In this document: in pieces, positions 34,428 through 42,280 of the stretch
Layout of the letters: each line of letters opens with the position of its first letter
How positions within the stretch are numbered: position 1 is the first letter of the stretch
Assembly (NCBI GenBank): GCA_963812415.1
Contig: CAWEVH010000003.1
Location: 31,953 to 95,952, forward strand
Direction: 5' to 3'
Length of the DNA stretch: 64,000 nt
Source of the DNA: JACVRW01 sp963812415
GTDB lineage: Bacteria > Actinomycetota > Thermoleophilia > Solirubrobacterales > Thermoleophilaceae
Program-made: the position numbers and the translations under genes
The notes under the pieces: model-generated
The model's database searches: none
Seen by the model: the letters and a program-made list of their open reading frames with translations, nothing else
Told to the model about the DNA's origin: nothing

Positions 34428-34878
34428 GCACCTCGACTCGCTCGATCTTCGCGTCCTCGACCGGCCGGTCACCGGCCCCGGTCTCGAGGCCCTCGATCGC
34501 GTCCACCGCGTCCATGCCGGAGGCCACCTGGCCGAAGACGGTGTGCTTGCCGTCGAGCCAGGGGGCGGCGTCGGTGGTGACGATGAAGAACTGGCTGCCG
34601 TTGGTGTTCGGCCCGCGATTGGCCATCGCGAGAGCCCCGCGCACGATCTTGTGCTCGTTGAACTCGTCCTCGAACTCGTAGCCGGGGCCGCCCGTGCCGG
34701 TGCCCTGCGGGCAGCCGCCCTGGATCATGAAGTCGCGGATCACGCGGTGGAAGATGAGCCCGTCGTAGTAGCCGTCCCCCGAGAGCTTCACGAAGTTCTC
34801 CACCGTCTTGGGCGCCGCGTCCTCGAAGAGCTCGAGCTCGATCGGGCCGTGGTTCGTGTGCATCGTCGCCTTGCTCAT
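34417..34878 (-). CDS. peptidyl-prolyl cis-trans isomerase, cyclophilin type
   Basis: 153 residues. Cyclophilin signatures: FEDAAPKTVENFVKLSGDGY, then YDGLIFHRVIRDFMIQGGCP (the FHRxxxxFMIQGG active site near residues 43-56), MANRGPNTNGSQFFI near 86, and WLDGKHTVFGQVASGMD near 108. No signal peptide, so a cytoplasmic folding catalyst. Its ATG overlaps the stop of the DEAD-box helicase (ATGA), which suggests coordinated production of RNA and protein folding helpers. Confidence 0.95.
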   Translation of the reverse strand: MSKATMHTNHGPIELELFEDAAPKTVENFVKLSGDGYYDGLIFHRVIRDFMIQGGCPQGTGTGGPGYEFEDEFNEHKIVRGALAMANRGPNTNGSQFFIVTTDAAPWLDGKHTVFGQVASGMDAVDAIEGLETGAGDRPVEDAKIERVEVHEG

Positions 34879-36314
34879 CGTCTCTTCGTCACCTCCAGCC
34901 GGAGCTCCGCGCCCCGGACTCGATTTCCGCTCACCTTGTCCGCCACCTCCTGCGCGCGCCCGGCGGGCACCTCCACGAAGCTGAAGCGCTCCAGCACCCG
35001 CACGTTGCGCACGTCGTCGTTCTCGAGATGGGTGTTGTCGACCACCGCGCCCACCACGTCGGCGGGCTCGATTCCCGCCGAGCGCCCGGCGCCCACGATC
35101 AGCTTCGCGTACGCCACGCCGTCGCGCTCGTGGGGCTTGGTGTGGCGCGGGCGGCGCGCCTCGCGCTCGCGCGGCTTGCGCGGCTCCGCCGGGGCCGCCG
35201 CGCCGTTGCCGGCGCTCGTCCAGTCCTCGATCTCGGTCTTGGCGTGCCGCCTGATCGCCTCGAGCTCGCGCCGCTGCCGCGGCGTGATGATCGTGATCGC
35301 CCGGCCCGACTCGCCGGCCCGGCCCGTTCGCCCGATGCGGTGCACGTAGATGTCCGGCGAGTTCGGCACGTCGTAGTTCACGATGTGCGAGACCCCCCTG
35401 ATGTCGAGCCCGCGCGCGGCGACGTCCGTGGCCACCAGCAGGCGCTCGCGGCCGTCCTTGAAGGCGATCATCACGCCGTCGCGCTGGCCCTGGGTCATGT
35501 CGCCGTGCAGCGTCTTGGCGCGGACCCCGGCGTCGCCGAGCCGGCGCGCCAGCCGGTCGACGCCGATCTTCGTGCGCACGAAGACGATCGCCTGGTCGGG
35601 GCGCTCGCGCTGCAGCACGTTCACGAGAGCATCGGGCTTCTCGCGGTCGGGCACCTCGACGAAGTACTGGTCGACCGTGTCGATCGTGAGCGTGGCGGCG
35701 CGCACCTTGACCCAGACCGGGTCGTGCATGAAGGTGTCCGCCAAGCGGCGGATCTCCGGGGGCACGGTCGCGCTGAAGAGCGCGGTCTGGCGGCCCATCG
35801 GGCAACGCCTGAGGATCTCCTCCACGTCCTCGAGGAAGCCGAGGTCGAGCATCTCGTCGGCCTCGTCGAGCACCACGTAGCGGGACTGGTCGAGGAACAG
35901 GTGATGGCGCCCGATCATGTCCATCACGCGCCCGACGGTGCCCACCACGATCTGCGCGTCCTTGAGTCGCACGGCCTGCTCGCGGATCGGCGCGCCCCCG
36001 AACACCGCGACCACCTCCACGCCCCGGGGCTCGCCGTAGGCGCGCAGCGCCTGGGTCACCTGGATGCAGAGCTCGCGCGTTGGCGTGAGCACGAGCGCCT
36101 GGACGTCCGGGTCGTCGGGATCCGCGTACTGGACCATCGGCAGGCCGAAGGCGGCGGTCTTGCCGGTGCCCGTCTGGGCCTGGCCGATCACGTCGCGGCC
36201 CTCCAGGAGCGGCGGGATCGTCTGCTCCTGGATCGGGGTCGGACGCTCGTAGCCGAGGTGCGCGAGCGCCTCCAGCACCGGCGGCGAGAGGCCGAGGTCG
36301 GAAAAGGTCGTCAT
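34875..36314 (-). CDS. DEAD-box RNA helicase with DbpA-type RNA-binding domain
   Basis: 479 residues. Motifs in order: Q motif FSDLGLSPPVLEALAHLGY with PTPIQ; I, AQTGTGKTAAFGLP near 46; Ia, LTPTRELCIQV; II, VVLDEADEMLDLGF near 152 (DEAD); III, FSATVPPEI; IV to VI, VATDVAARGLDIRGV and YVHRIGRTGRAG near 330. After a basic linker (about 370-400) the C-terminus (AKLIVGAGRSAGIEPADVVG through RFSFVEVPAGRAQEV) is a DbpA-type RRM that binds structured RNA, as in rRNA-processing helicases. TAGTCT 11 nt before the ATG. Confidence 0.93.
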   Translation of the reverse strand: MTTFSDLGLSPPVLEALAHLGYERPTPIQEQTIPPLLEGRDVIGQAQTGTGKTAAFGLPMVQYADPDDPDVQALVLTPTRELCIQVTQALRAYGEPRGVEVVAVFGGAPIREQAVRLKDAQIVVGTVGRVMDMIGRHHLFLDQSRYVVLDEADEMLDLGFLEDVEEILRRCPMGRQTALFSATVPPEIRRLADTFMHDPVWVKVRAATLTIDTVDQYFVEVPDREKPDALVNVLQRERPDQAIVFVRTKIGVDRLARRLGDAGVRAKTLHGDMTQGQRDGVMIAFKDGRERLLVATDVAARGLDIRGVSHIVNYDVPNSPDIYVHRIGRTGRAGESGRAITIITPRQRRELEAIRRHAKTEIEDWTSAGNGAAAPAEPRKPREREARRPRHTKPHERDGVAYAKLIVGAGRSAGIEPADVVGAVVDNTHLENDDVRNVRVLERFSFVEVPAGRAQEVADKVSGNRVRGAELRLEVTKRR

Positions 36315-36325
36315 GCGGACGGTTG

Positions 36326-36331
36326 AGACTA
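36326..36331 (-). promoter_or_regulatory. candidate -10 (TAGTCT) for the DEAD-box operon
   Basis: On the minus strand TAGTCT at 36331-36326 is 11 nt before the ATG at 36314. No Shine-Dalgarno sequence is seen. Confidence 0.4.
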
Positions 36332-36358
36332 CCCACGAGGAGACCGACAACACCTGTG

Positions 36359-36867
36359 ATGCCCGTGATCGTCCGCAACCCAGTCGCAGCCGCCCTCGCG
36401 GCGCTGCTCGTCGTGAGCGTGGCGGTGCTCGGTTTCCTCGGCATCGACGGCTGGGCGGACGGCGAGGGCCAGGGTGACCGCCGCGTGCTCGAGATCCGAG
36501 CGGAGAGCGCCTCGCTGATCGCCGCCGACGTCGCGCAGTTCGAGGAGCGCCGGCGGCGCGAGGGCGAGGGCTACGCGGCGGGCGAGACGCTGCTGGCGGA
36601 CTGGCTCGGCCAGTTCCCCGCGACGAGCGCAGGCGGATGCTCGAATGGACCCGCTACCACTCGCTGCGCACCGATACCCGCCCCGGCGGCTTCACCGTGC
36701 GCACCTCGAGCGGACCAGGGGCGAGCGGCTTCTTCCGCATCGAGGTCGACCGCGAGGCGGGCACGGTGAGCGCCACCTGCGGCGGCGATCCCGCGCCGCG
36801 CTGCACGAACGGGCGCTGGCGCGTCGAGCAGCATGGCCTGCCGCGCGCGTACCTGCTCGGGAACTGA
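36359..36867 (+). CDS. signal-anchored protein of unknown function, frameshifted
   Basis: Start ATG at 36359. A hydrophobic N-terminal segment (PVAAALAALLVVSVAVLGFL, residues 8-27) may be a signal or an uncleaved anchor. The frame shifts near 36625 between LLADWLGQFPAT and RMLEWTRYHSLR, and the second part ends FRIEVDREAGTVSATCGGDP and a cysteine pair (Cys in SATCGG and in APRCTNG). Corrected length is about 169 residues. The layout resembles small pilin-like or minor secreted proteins, but I do not recognise it. Confidence 0.5.
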
Positions 36868-36873
36868 GCCGAG

Positions 36874-37825
36874 CTAGCGACTCGGGTCGAGCAGGAGCTT
36901 GCCGGAGGTGCGGCGGCCCTGCATGTCCTCGTGCGCCCGGCGCACGTCGGACAGCGCGTAGGTCTCGCCCACCTGCGGAACGAGCTCGCCGCGCGCGGCG
37001 CGCTCGAACAGGTCGGCGAGCGGCTCCTCGATCATGTCGCGCCGGCCCAGGCAGTGCATCAGCCAGAAGCCCACCACCGCCCGGCTCTTGCGCATGAGGC
37101 GGCCGGTCTCGAGCGTGTTCTGCTCGCGGCTCGCGACCCCGTAGGCCACGATCCGGCCGAAGGGCGCCAGCGCGTTCGCCGCCTCCTCGAACACCCGCCC
37201 GCCGGACATCTCGAGCACCACGTCCACGGGCCGTCCCTTCGTTGGCCGCGATCAGCGCGCCCTTGAGATCCTCCTCGGCCGGGTCCACGGCGGCGTCCGC
37301 CCCCAGCTCGAGCGTCTTCGCCCGCTTCTCCTCCGTGCTCGCGGTCGCGATCACGCGGCCGGCGCCGAACGGCTTGGCCAGCTGCACGGCCAGCGAGCCC
37401 ACCCCGCCCGCGCCCGAGACCACCACCGCCGACTCACCGGGCTGGAGCTTCGCGCTCGTCCTGAACAGGTGCCAGGCCGTGAGCCCCTGGATCAGGAGCG
37501 CGAGTGCGGCGCCGTCGTCGAGCCCGTCGGGGACCTCGTACACGGCCGACTCGTGAGCGACCGCGTACTCGGCATAGCCGCCCCTGGCCAACAGCGCGAT
37601 CACGCGCGTCCCGTCGGGGGTGGTGCCGGCCACCTCGCCGCCGAGCACCAGGGGCACCTCGTACGGGGCGAGGTACGAGTTCTCGCGCTGGTGGGTGTCG
37701 GCGAAGTTCATCCCCGCCCTCGACACGTCGATCAGCACCTCACCCTCGCCGGGCTCCGGGGTGGGCAGATCGACCACCTGCAGGACTTCCGGGCCTCCGA
37801 ACTCCTCGATCTGGACCGCGCGCAT
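36874..37825 (-). CDS. quinone oxidoreductase/zinc-type alcohol dehydrogenase-like, frameshifted
   Basis: MDR-superfamily NADPH:quinone oxidoreductase. MRAVQIEEFGGPEVLQVVDL is the typical N-terminus. PGEGEVLIDVSRAGMNFADT follows (no zinc-binding Cys, as in quinone reductases), then the Rossmann motif VVVSGAGGVGSLAVQLAKPF near residue 140. One base change near 37230 breaks the frame between ALIAANEG and VDVVLEMSGGRVFEEA; the rest runs to SGKLLLDPSR. Corrected length is about 316 residues, normal. TAGTCT 6 nt before the ATG. The frameshift may be sequence error. Confidence 0.85.
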
Positions 37826-37831
37826 GCGCGC

Positions 37832-37857
37832 AGACTAGGCCACCAGCCCACTAGGCT
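37832..37857. promoter_or_regulatory. divergent leaderless promoters: quinone reductase (-) and PfkB kinase (+)
   Basis: Minus: TAGTCT at 37837-37832, 6 nt before the ATG at 37825. Plus: TAGGCT at 37852-37857, 10 nt before the ATG at 37868. The start codons are 42 nt apart. Confidence 0.5.
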
Positions 37858-37867
37858 TGCGCTCCTC

Positions 37868-38785
37868 ATGAGCCTGCTGGTCGTCGGATCGATCGCCTTC
37901 GACGCGATCAAGACACCCTTCGGCGAGCGCGAACGCGCGCTCGGCGGCGCCGCCGTGCACTTCTCGCTGGCGGCGAGCTACTTCACCGACGTGCGGGTCG
38001 TCGGCCCGGTCGGCGACGACTTCGGCGAGGACGAGTACGCCGTGCTGCGCCGCCACGGCGTGGCGACCGACGACGTGGAGCACGTGGAGGGCGGCAAGAC
38101 CTTCTTCTGGGCCTGCGAGTACGAGTGGAACCTGAACGTCCGCCACACGCTCGACACGCAGCTGAACGTGTTCGCGGACTTCCAGCCGAAGCTCTCCGAG
38201 GCCTCGAAGGAGGCCGACACGCTCTTCCTCGCCAACATCCAGCCCGACCTGCAGCGCGAGGTGCGCGAGCAGTGCCAGGCAAAGCTCGCCGGGCTCGACT
38301 CGATGAACTTCTGGATCGAGAGCGCCCGCGAGTCGCTCGAGCGCACGATCTCGACGGTCGACATCGTGCTCATGAACGACGACGAGGTGCGCATGCTCAC
38401 CGAGCAGCCCACCCTGCTCAAGGCCGCGCGCCAGATCATGGAGCTGGGGCCGAACGTGATCGTGGTCAAGCAGGGCGAGTACGGCGCGGCGCTGTTCACG
38501 AAGGACGAGTTCTTCGCGATCCCGGCCTACCCGCTCGAGACGGTGATCGACCCCACCGGCGCCGGCGACGCGTTCGCGGGCGGGCTGCTCGGCTACCTCG
38601 ACTCGCAGGGCGGCGCGACCGACGACGCCAGCCTGCGCAGGGCGATGGCCTACGGCTCGGCGGTTGCCTCCTACTGGGTCGAGGAGTTCGGCTGCGAGCG
38701 GGCGGCCGACCTCACCCGCGAGCAGATCGACGAGCGCTTCGAGGCGTTCCGGCGGATGAGCGTCATCGAGTCCGTGCCGGCGTAG
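37868..38785 (+). CDS. PfkB-family sugar/nucleoside kinase
   Basis: 305 residues, ribokinase fold. LVVGSIAFDAIKTPFGER with LGGAAVHFSLAASYF forms the substrate side near residues 4-40. NDDEVRMLTEQPTLL occurs near 173. VIVVKQGEYGAALFT and the catalytic signature DPTGAGDAFAGGLLGYL (Asp near residue 235) complete the fold. It transfers phosphate from ATP to a hydroxyl of a sugar-like substrate that cannot be named from sequence. The 3' end overlaps the convergent cupredoxin reading frame by 23 nt, which probably reflects a frameshift in that gene. Confidence 0.88.
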   Translation: MSLLVVGSIAFDAIKTPFGERERALGGAAVHFSLAASYFTDVRVVGPVGDDFGEDEYAVLRRHGVATDDVEHVEGGKTFFWACEYEWNLNVRHTLDTQLNVFADFQPKLSEASKEADTLFLANIQPDLQREVREQCQAKLAGLDSMNFWIESARESLERTISTVDIVLMNDDEVRMLTEQPTLLKAARQIMELGPNVIVVKQGEYGAALFTKDEFFAIPAYPLETVIDPTGAGDAFAGGLLGYLDSQGGATDDASLRRAMAYGSAVASYWVEEFGCERAADLTREQIDERFEAFRRMSVIESVPA

Positions 38786-39653
38786 CGCCGGCCTCAGCGC
38801 CGCGGATCGGACCATGAGCGCGGCGCTCATGGACAGCGGGGTGGCCCAGTCCTCGCCCACGAGGACCGCGCGGGCTCGCACCGGGCCGCCTTCGCTTCAG
38901 CACGAAGCTCGCCCGGGAGCGGGCGTCGAGGCGGGCTCTGGCGACCGGCCACCAGCCGAAGCGCTCGCGCAGCCGCAGCTGGAGGACCACCCGCGTGCCG
39001 GGGGGCGCGCCCGGAGCGCGGACTCGCACGAGCGCACCGCCGTCGCGGGCCGACGCTCGCAGGGCAACCGCGGCCTCGTCGCTCACCTCGACCCGCAGCG
39101 GCGAGCTCGCGAGCTCACCGGCCACGGCCCGGTAGCTGGCGCCGGCCGCGGGCACCACGGTGGCGACGAGCGCGCCATCGCTCTCGGCCTTGTGGGCGGG
39201 CCGCGCCGTGGCAACAGCGCGGAAGCCAAGGCCCGCGTCCTCCTCGATCGTCACCTCGGTCACGCCCTCCGGGGCGCGCACGCGCAGGGCCACCGGCGTC
39301 CCGCGCGGCACGGCGCGCTCGGGCCCGCGCAGCAGCAGCGAGTGGACGGTCAGCTCGCCGGTCATGCCGTCGTGGATCGTGCAGACGAAGTCGAACGTGC
39401 CCGGCACGTCGAACGCGTGTCCGAAGCCATCGCCAGGTGCGACACGACCGGAGTCGAAGCCGGCGGCCAGCGACTGGATGTCGTGCGTGCGAAGGCTGTT
39501 GTTGCGCCACGCGACGCTGTCGCCGACCAGCACGTCGAGGCGCGCGGGCGAGAAGCTCGACGTTCCCATCGAGACGATGCTGGTCTGGGCGCCCGCCGGA
39601 GCCGCGGCCCCAGCGAGGAGGAGCGCCGCCAGGGCGAGCGCGGCCCCCCTCAT
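38763..39653 (-). CDS. secreted cupredoxin with C-terminal beta domain, 3' end frameshifted
   Basis: ATG at 39653. Sec signal LALAALLLAGAAAPAGAQ (residues 6-23). A blue-copper domain follows: FSPARLDVLVGDSVAWRNNS, then His in RTHDIQS and Cys-His-Met in FDFVCTIHDGMTGELTV near residue 100. A fibronectin-like or Ig-like C-terminal part extends to about residue 255. The frame seems to slip near 38895: the alternative frame reads RAVLVGEDWATPLSMSAAL, a more natural ending, whereas the used frame runs into pfkB. It is the third gene of the copper operon; its ATG overlaps the oxidase stop (TGATG). Confidence 0.75.
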   Translation of the reverse strand: MRGAALALAALLLAGAAAPAGAQTSIVSMGTSSFSPARLDVLVGDSVAWRNNSLRTHDIQSLAAGFDSGRVAPGDGFGHAFDVPGTFDFVCTIHDGMTGELTVHSLLLRGPERAVPRGTPVALRVRAPEGVTEVTIEEDAGLGFRAVATARPAHKAESDGALVATVVPAAGASYRAVAGELASSPLRVEVSDEAAVALRASARDGGALVRVRAPGAPPGTRVVLQLRLRERFGWWPVARARLDARSRASFVLKRRRPGASPRGPRGRGLGHPAVHERRAHGPIRGAEAGATPARTR

Positions 39654-40588
39654 CACCGGCTCACCCGGTAGAGGCCGATCATCCCCCGCTCCATGTGGTC
39701 CTCCACGTGGCAGTGGTAGAGCCAGCTGCCGGGGGCGTCCTCGCGCCAGGTCACACGGAAGCTCTCGGCGGGCCCGATCGTCCGCGTGTCCTCGGGCGTC
39801 CCCGCGGGGGTGCGCCAGCGATGCCCGTGCACGTGGAAGGTGTGGTGCTCGTCCCCCAAGGCGACCACGTCCCACTGGACCCGATCGCCGACCCGCGCTC
39901 GATAGATCGGCGTGTTGCCGAGGAACGCGCGACCGTTGATGGTCTGGAAGTCCCGCATCGGCGCGAACACGGTCACGAACTCGCGGTCCGGGCGCGGCTC
40001 GCGGCGGCCGAGGATCGTCAGTGCTCCGTACATGCCGCCGGGGATCGAGTCGTGCATCGACGGCGAGTGGTCGTGGTAGGGCCAGACGCCGGCGGAGTTC
40101 GCCTTCGCGCGCAGCCGGTAGGTGAAGGTCTGCCCGGGCTTCACGTCGCCGCCCCTGCCGGAGAAACCCGGGATGAATGCGCCGTCCGAGCCCGGCCGGT
40201 AGCCGACGCCGTGGAAGTGCATCGAGTGGGAGCGGCGGAAGGTGGTGTCGAGGTTCTTGAAGTGGATGCGCAGGTCGTCGCCCACACGCGCGCGCACGAT
40301 CGGCCCGGGGATCAGGTCGTGATCCACGTTCGTGACCGGCGCGTTGCGCAGCGGGCGCCGGAAGCCGCGCGTGTAGCGGCGGTAGACGATCGTCGGGAAG
40401 ACGGTCTCGGCCACCCCGAAGGAGCGGTCCATGATCACGTCACGGCCGGTGGGCACCATGTTCCAGGTGGCGGGCACGGCCGCGACCCAGGTGTGACGCA
40501 CCGCGGCCTCCGCCGGTGGGGCGGAGGCCGCGATGGTCAGCAGCAGCGCGCCGAGCGCTACCTGACTTCGAACTTGCCCTGCATCCAC
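39653..40588 (-). CDS. two-domain multicopper oxidase (small-laccase-like), secreted
   Basis: 311 residues with a Sec signal (VALGALLLTIAASAPPAEAA). All four copper motifs are present: HSMHFHGVGY near 120, VWPYHDHSPSMHD near 168, DEHHTFHVHGHRW near 248, and LYHCHVEDHMERGMIGLY near 293, which supply the trinuclear centre and the type 1 copper with its Met. Two cupredoxin domains instead of three match small laccases, which act as trimers. The likely reaction is oxidation of a phenolic, metal ion or partner protein with oxygen as acceptor; the substrate is open. GTG start at 40588 overlaps the upstream cupredoxin by 31 nt. Confidence 0.88.
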   Translation of the reverse strand: MDAGQVRSQVALGALLLTIAASAPPAEAAVRHTWVAAVPATWNMVPTGRDVIMDRSFGVAETVFPTIVYRRYTRGFRRPLRNAPVTNVDHDLIPGPIVRARVGDDLRIHFKNLDTTFRRSHSMHFHGVGYRPGSDGAFIPGFSGRGGDVKPGQTFTYRLRAKANSAGVWPYHDHSPSMHDSIPGGMYGALTILGRREPRPDREFVTVFAPMRDFQTINGRAFLGNTPIYRARVGDRVQWDVVALGDEHHTFHVHGHRWRTPAGTPEDTRTIGPAESFRVTWREDAPGSWLYHCHVEDHMERGMIGLYRVSR

Positions 40589-41115
40589 GGGTGGATGGCG
40601 CAGAGGAAGAAGCGGTCGGAGCCCCGAGGCGCGGTCACACGGATCGTGGCCCTGCCCTTGGGCGCGAGGATGATCGAGTCGCCCGGGGCGTTGAAGCCGG
40701 CGGCGCCCACGTTCACGAGCGGGGTCGTCGGCTCCTGCTCCTCGCCGGTGTCCGGGTTGATGACGCCGTGGGCGACCGCGAGGTCGCCACAGGGACCGCC
40801 CTCGAAGCAGCCGTCGATCTGCCCGAGCTTCCTGGGGAGCTGGCCACGCCTGACAAGCGACAGGGTGTGCGGCTGGCCCGACCGGTCACGTAGGAGGACC
40901 CTGCCGCCCGACTTCACCTGCGTCACGTCCCTGCTGTAGCGCACCGAGTCCTGGATGTACCGATTTACCTTGAACTTCGGCCCACCGATGGTCTCGAGGC
41001 TGACCCTGCTGGGCGCCTGCGCGGCGGACCCGGCGAGCGCCGGAGTCACCGCTGCGACAGCCACGGCCAGGCCGAGCGCCGGCGCGGCAGCGCGCGCAAG
41101 GGTGCGTCGTGTCAT
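40558..41115 (-). CDS. secreted cupredoxin-like protein, first gene of the copper operon
   Basis: 185 residues. ATG at 41115 is 5 nt after a GGAAAGGA ribosome site. Sec signal with basic n-region (TRRTLARAAAPALGLAVAVA). The copper-site residues lie in SGQPHTLSLV near 84 (His) and FFLCAIHPWMQGKFEV at the C-terminus (Cys, His, Met). A loop with two cysteines (DGCFEGGPCGD) may form a disulfide. It is followed by the oxidase and the second cupredoxin, so this small protein may pass electrons to or from the oxidase. A sigma70-type promoter is visible upstream. Confidence 0.8.
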   Translation of the reverse strand: MTRRTLARAAAPALGLAVAVAAVTPALAGSAAQAPSRVSLETIGGPKFKVNRYIQDSVRYSRDVTQVKSGGRVLLRDRSGQPHTLSLVRRGQLPRKLGQIDGCFEGGPCGDLAVAHGVINPDTGEEQEPTTPLVNVGAAGFNAPGDSIILAPKGRATIRVTAPRGSDRFFLCAIHPWMQGKFEVR

Positions 41116-41128
41116 TGAATGTCCTTTC

Positions 41129-41148
41129 CGCCACCAGGGTCGGTGGCG
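41129..41148 (-). promoter_or_regulatory. perfect 7-bp hairpin next to the copper operon ribosome site
   Basis: CGCCACC at 41129-41135 pairs exactly with GGTGGCG at 41142-41148 with a 6-nt loop. On the mRNA it ends immediately before the GGAAAGGA ribosome-binding site (41128-41121). It could block or shape translation of the first cupredoxin. Confidence 0.4.
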
Positions 41149-41223
41149 TCTGTGATGGAGAGTCCCGTTCGGGCGTCCCGCAGCCGCAACTCCCTCTGCC
41201 TGCCTGCGAAGGCCCGTAGCTCC

Positions 41224-41252
41224 AACGTAGGTGCGGTCCCTACCAGCGTCAA
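41224..41252 (-). promoter_or_regulatory. sigma70-type promoter of the copper operon (TTGACG-17-TACGTT)
   Basis: Minus strand: TTGACG at 41252-41247, a 17-nt spacer, and TACGTT at 41229-41224. The expected start near 41217 gives a 5' leader of about 100 nt, unusually long for this window, that contains the hairpin at 41129-41148. It is the best -35/-10 pair seen here. Confidence 0.55.
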
Positions 41253-41383
41253 GCAACTTTGGTGCCCGACCCGGGGCGGTGCCCGCTATGTGACCCCAGG
41301 CTATGCCCGCCGGGTTGGCCTGCGCATCGGCCGCGCGGGCGAAATCGGGTCATCCTCGAGGAGGATCTTGGGGCGCGACCGGG

Positions 41384-41389
41384 TACGAT
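41384..41389 (+). promoter_or_regulatory. leaderless -10 (TACGAT)
   Basis: TACGAT lies 6 nt before the GTG at 41396; no Shine-Dalgarno sequence. Confidence 0.4.
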
Positions 41390-41395
41390 GCACGC

Positions 41396-41668
41396 GTGGG
41401 CGGTTTCTGGGCCATCTTCTGGCTTGCAGTGATCCTGAAGATCCCCATCGTCGCGCTCCTGTGGATCGTCTGGTGGGCGATCCGGCAGACTCCGGTCGAG
41501 GAGGGCGAGGACGATCAGGGCGGCGGCTCCGATCGCGATCCGCGCCCCCACCGGCCCGACCATCCGCGCCCGCCGCGGCGCGGACCGCACGCCGACCCGC
41601 AGCCGCTCGCGCCTGCCCGCGTGCGCGTGAGCCGAGTGCGCAGGCGCATCCCCGCCGGCCACCGCTGA
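41396..41668 (+). CDS. single-pass membrane protein of unknown function
   Basis: 90 residues. GTG start. One strong transmembrane helix (FWAIFWLAVILKIPIVALLW, residues 4-23) is followed by a hydrophilic cytoplasmic or external tail rich in Asp, Arg, Pro and His. No family recognised. The start is supported by the leaderless -10 at 41384-41389. It is divergent from the copper operon across about 280 nt. Confidence 0.5.
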   Translation: MGGFWAIFWLAVILKIPIVALLWIVWWAIRQTPVEEGEDDQGGGSDRDPRPHRPDHPRPPRRGPHADPQPLAPARVRVSRVRRRIPAGHR

Positions 41669-41706
41669 GCGTCCGCGCCCGCACCTACGGAAGCCTCGCC
41701 CTCCTG

Positions 41707-41712
41707 TAGCGT
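41707..41712 (+). promoter_or_regulatory. leaderless -10 (TAGCGT)
   Basis: TAGCGT lies 7 nt before the GTG at 41720; no Shine-Dalgarno sequence. Confidence 0.4.
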
Positions 41713-41719
41713 TTCGATC

Positions 41720-41950
41720 GTGAACGCGTTTCACGTCTGCGGAATCGTCTTCGCGGTCTGGGCACTGATCGTGACGTTCCTCGGAGTCACGCGCGAAGAC
41801 TTCCCCGCGACCGACGGGGCGGCCAAGGCCGTGGGCGCGATCTCGGTGCTCCTCGCGATCGCGGCGATCGGCACGGGCGTCTACACCTCGGCGACCGAGG
41901 AGGAGGAGGGCGGCGAGGAGGAAGAGGCCGCGCTGCTCCTGAGGGTCTAG
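41720..41950 (+). CDS. small two-helix membrane protein
   Basis: 76 residues with two transmembrane helices (FHVCGIVFAVWALIVTFLGV and AVGAISVLLAIAAIGTGVY) and a very acidic C-terminus (a run of Glu and Gly ending AALLLRV). Such proteins are common next to actinobacterial respiratory or membrane genes but have no named function. GTG start. The PRC-barrel gene begins 2 nt downstream. Confidence 0.55.
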   Translation: MNAFHVCGIVFAVWALIVTFLGVTREDFPATDGAAKAVGAISVLLAIAAIGTGVYTSATEEEEGGEEEEAALLLRV

Positions 41951-41952
41951 CC

Positions 41953-42280
41953 GTGACGCCGGAGCGCGACGACGGCGTGGCGGTCCACTACACCGCCGTC
42001 ACCCGCGGCACCCCCGTGATCGGCTCGGACGGCGTCGAGGCCGGCAAGGTCGTCGAGGTCCTCGACAACTACCGCGAGCACATCTTCGACGGCCTCGTGA
42101 TCGAGACCCGTGACGGCGTGCACCGCTTCGTCGACGCTCCCGAGGTCGCTCGCACCGCGGAGCGCGCGGTGACCCTCACCATCACCGCGGCCGCGGCGGA
42201 GCAGCTCGGGCCGCCCGAGAGCGGCGCCCGGCGTGGGCGGGACCGTCAAGAAGCTGTTCGGCGGCCTGCGCCGGCGCTGA
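41953..42280 (+). CDS. PRC-barrel-like (DUF2171-type) protein, 3' frameshift
   Basis: About 108 residues when corrected. The fold is visible in GTPVIGSDGVEAGKVVEVLD and IFDGLVIETRDGVHRFVDAP, the PRC-barrel pattern found in stress-related and RNA-processing proteins. A base change near 42235 hides the end: in the shifted frame it reads GGTVKKLFGGLRRR and stops at TGA 42278-42280, exactly one base before the GNAT gene. Otherwise the frame runs on into downstream genes. GTG start. Confidence 0.65.
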
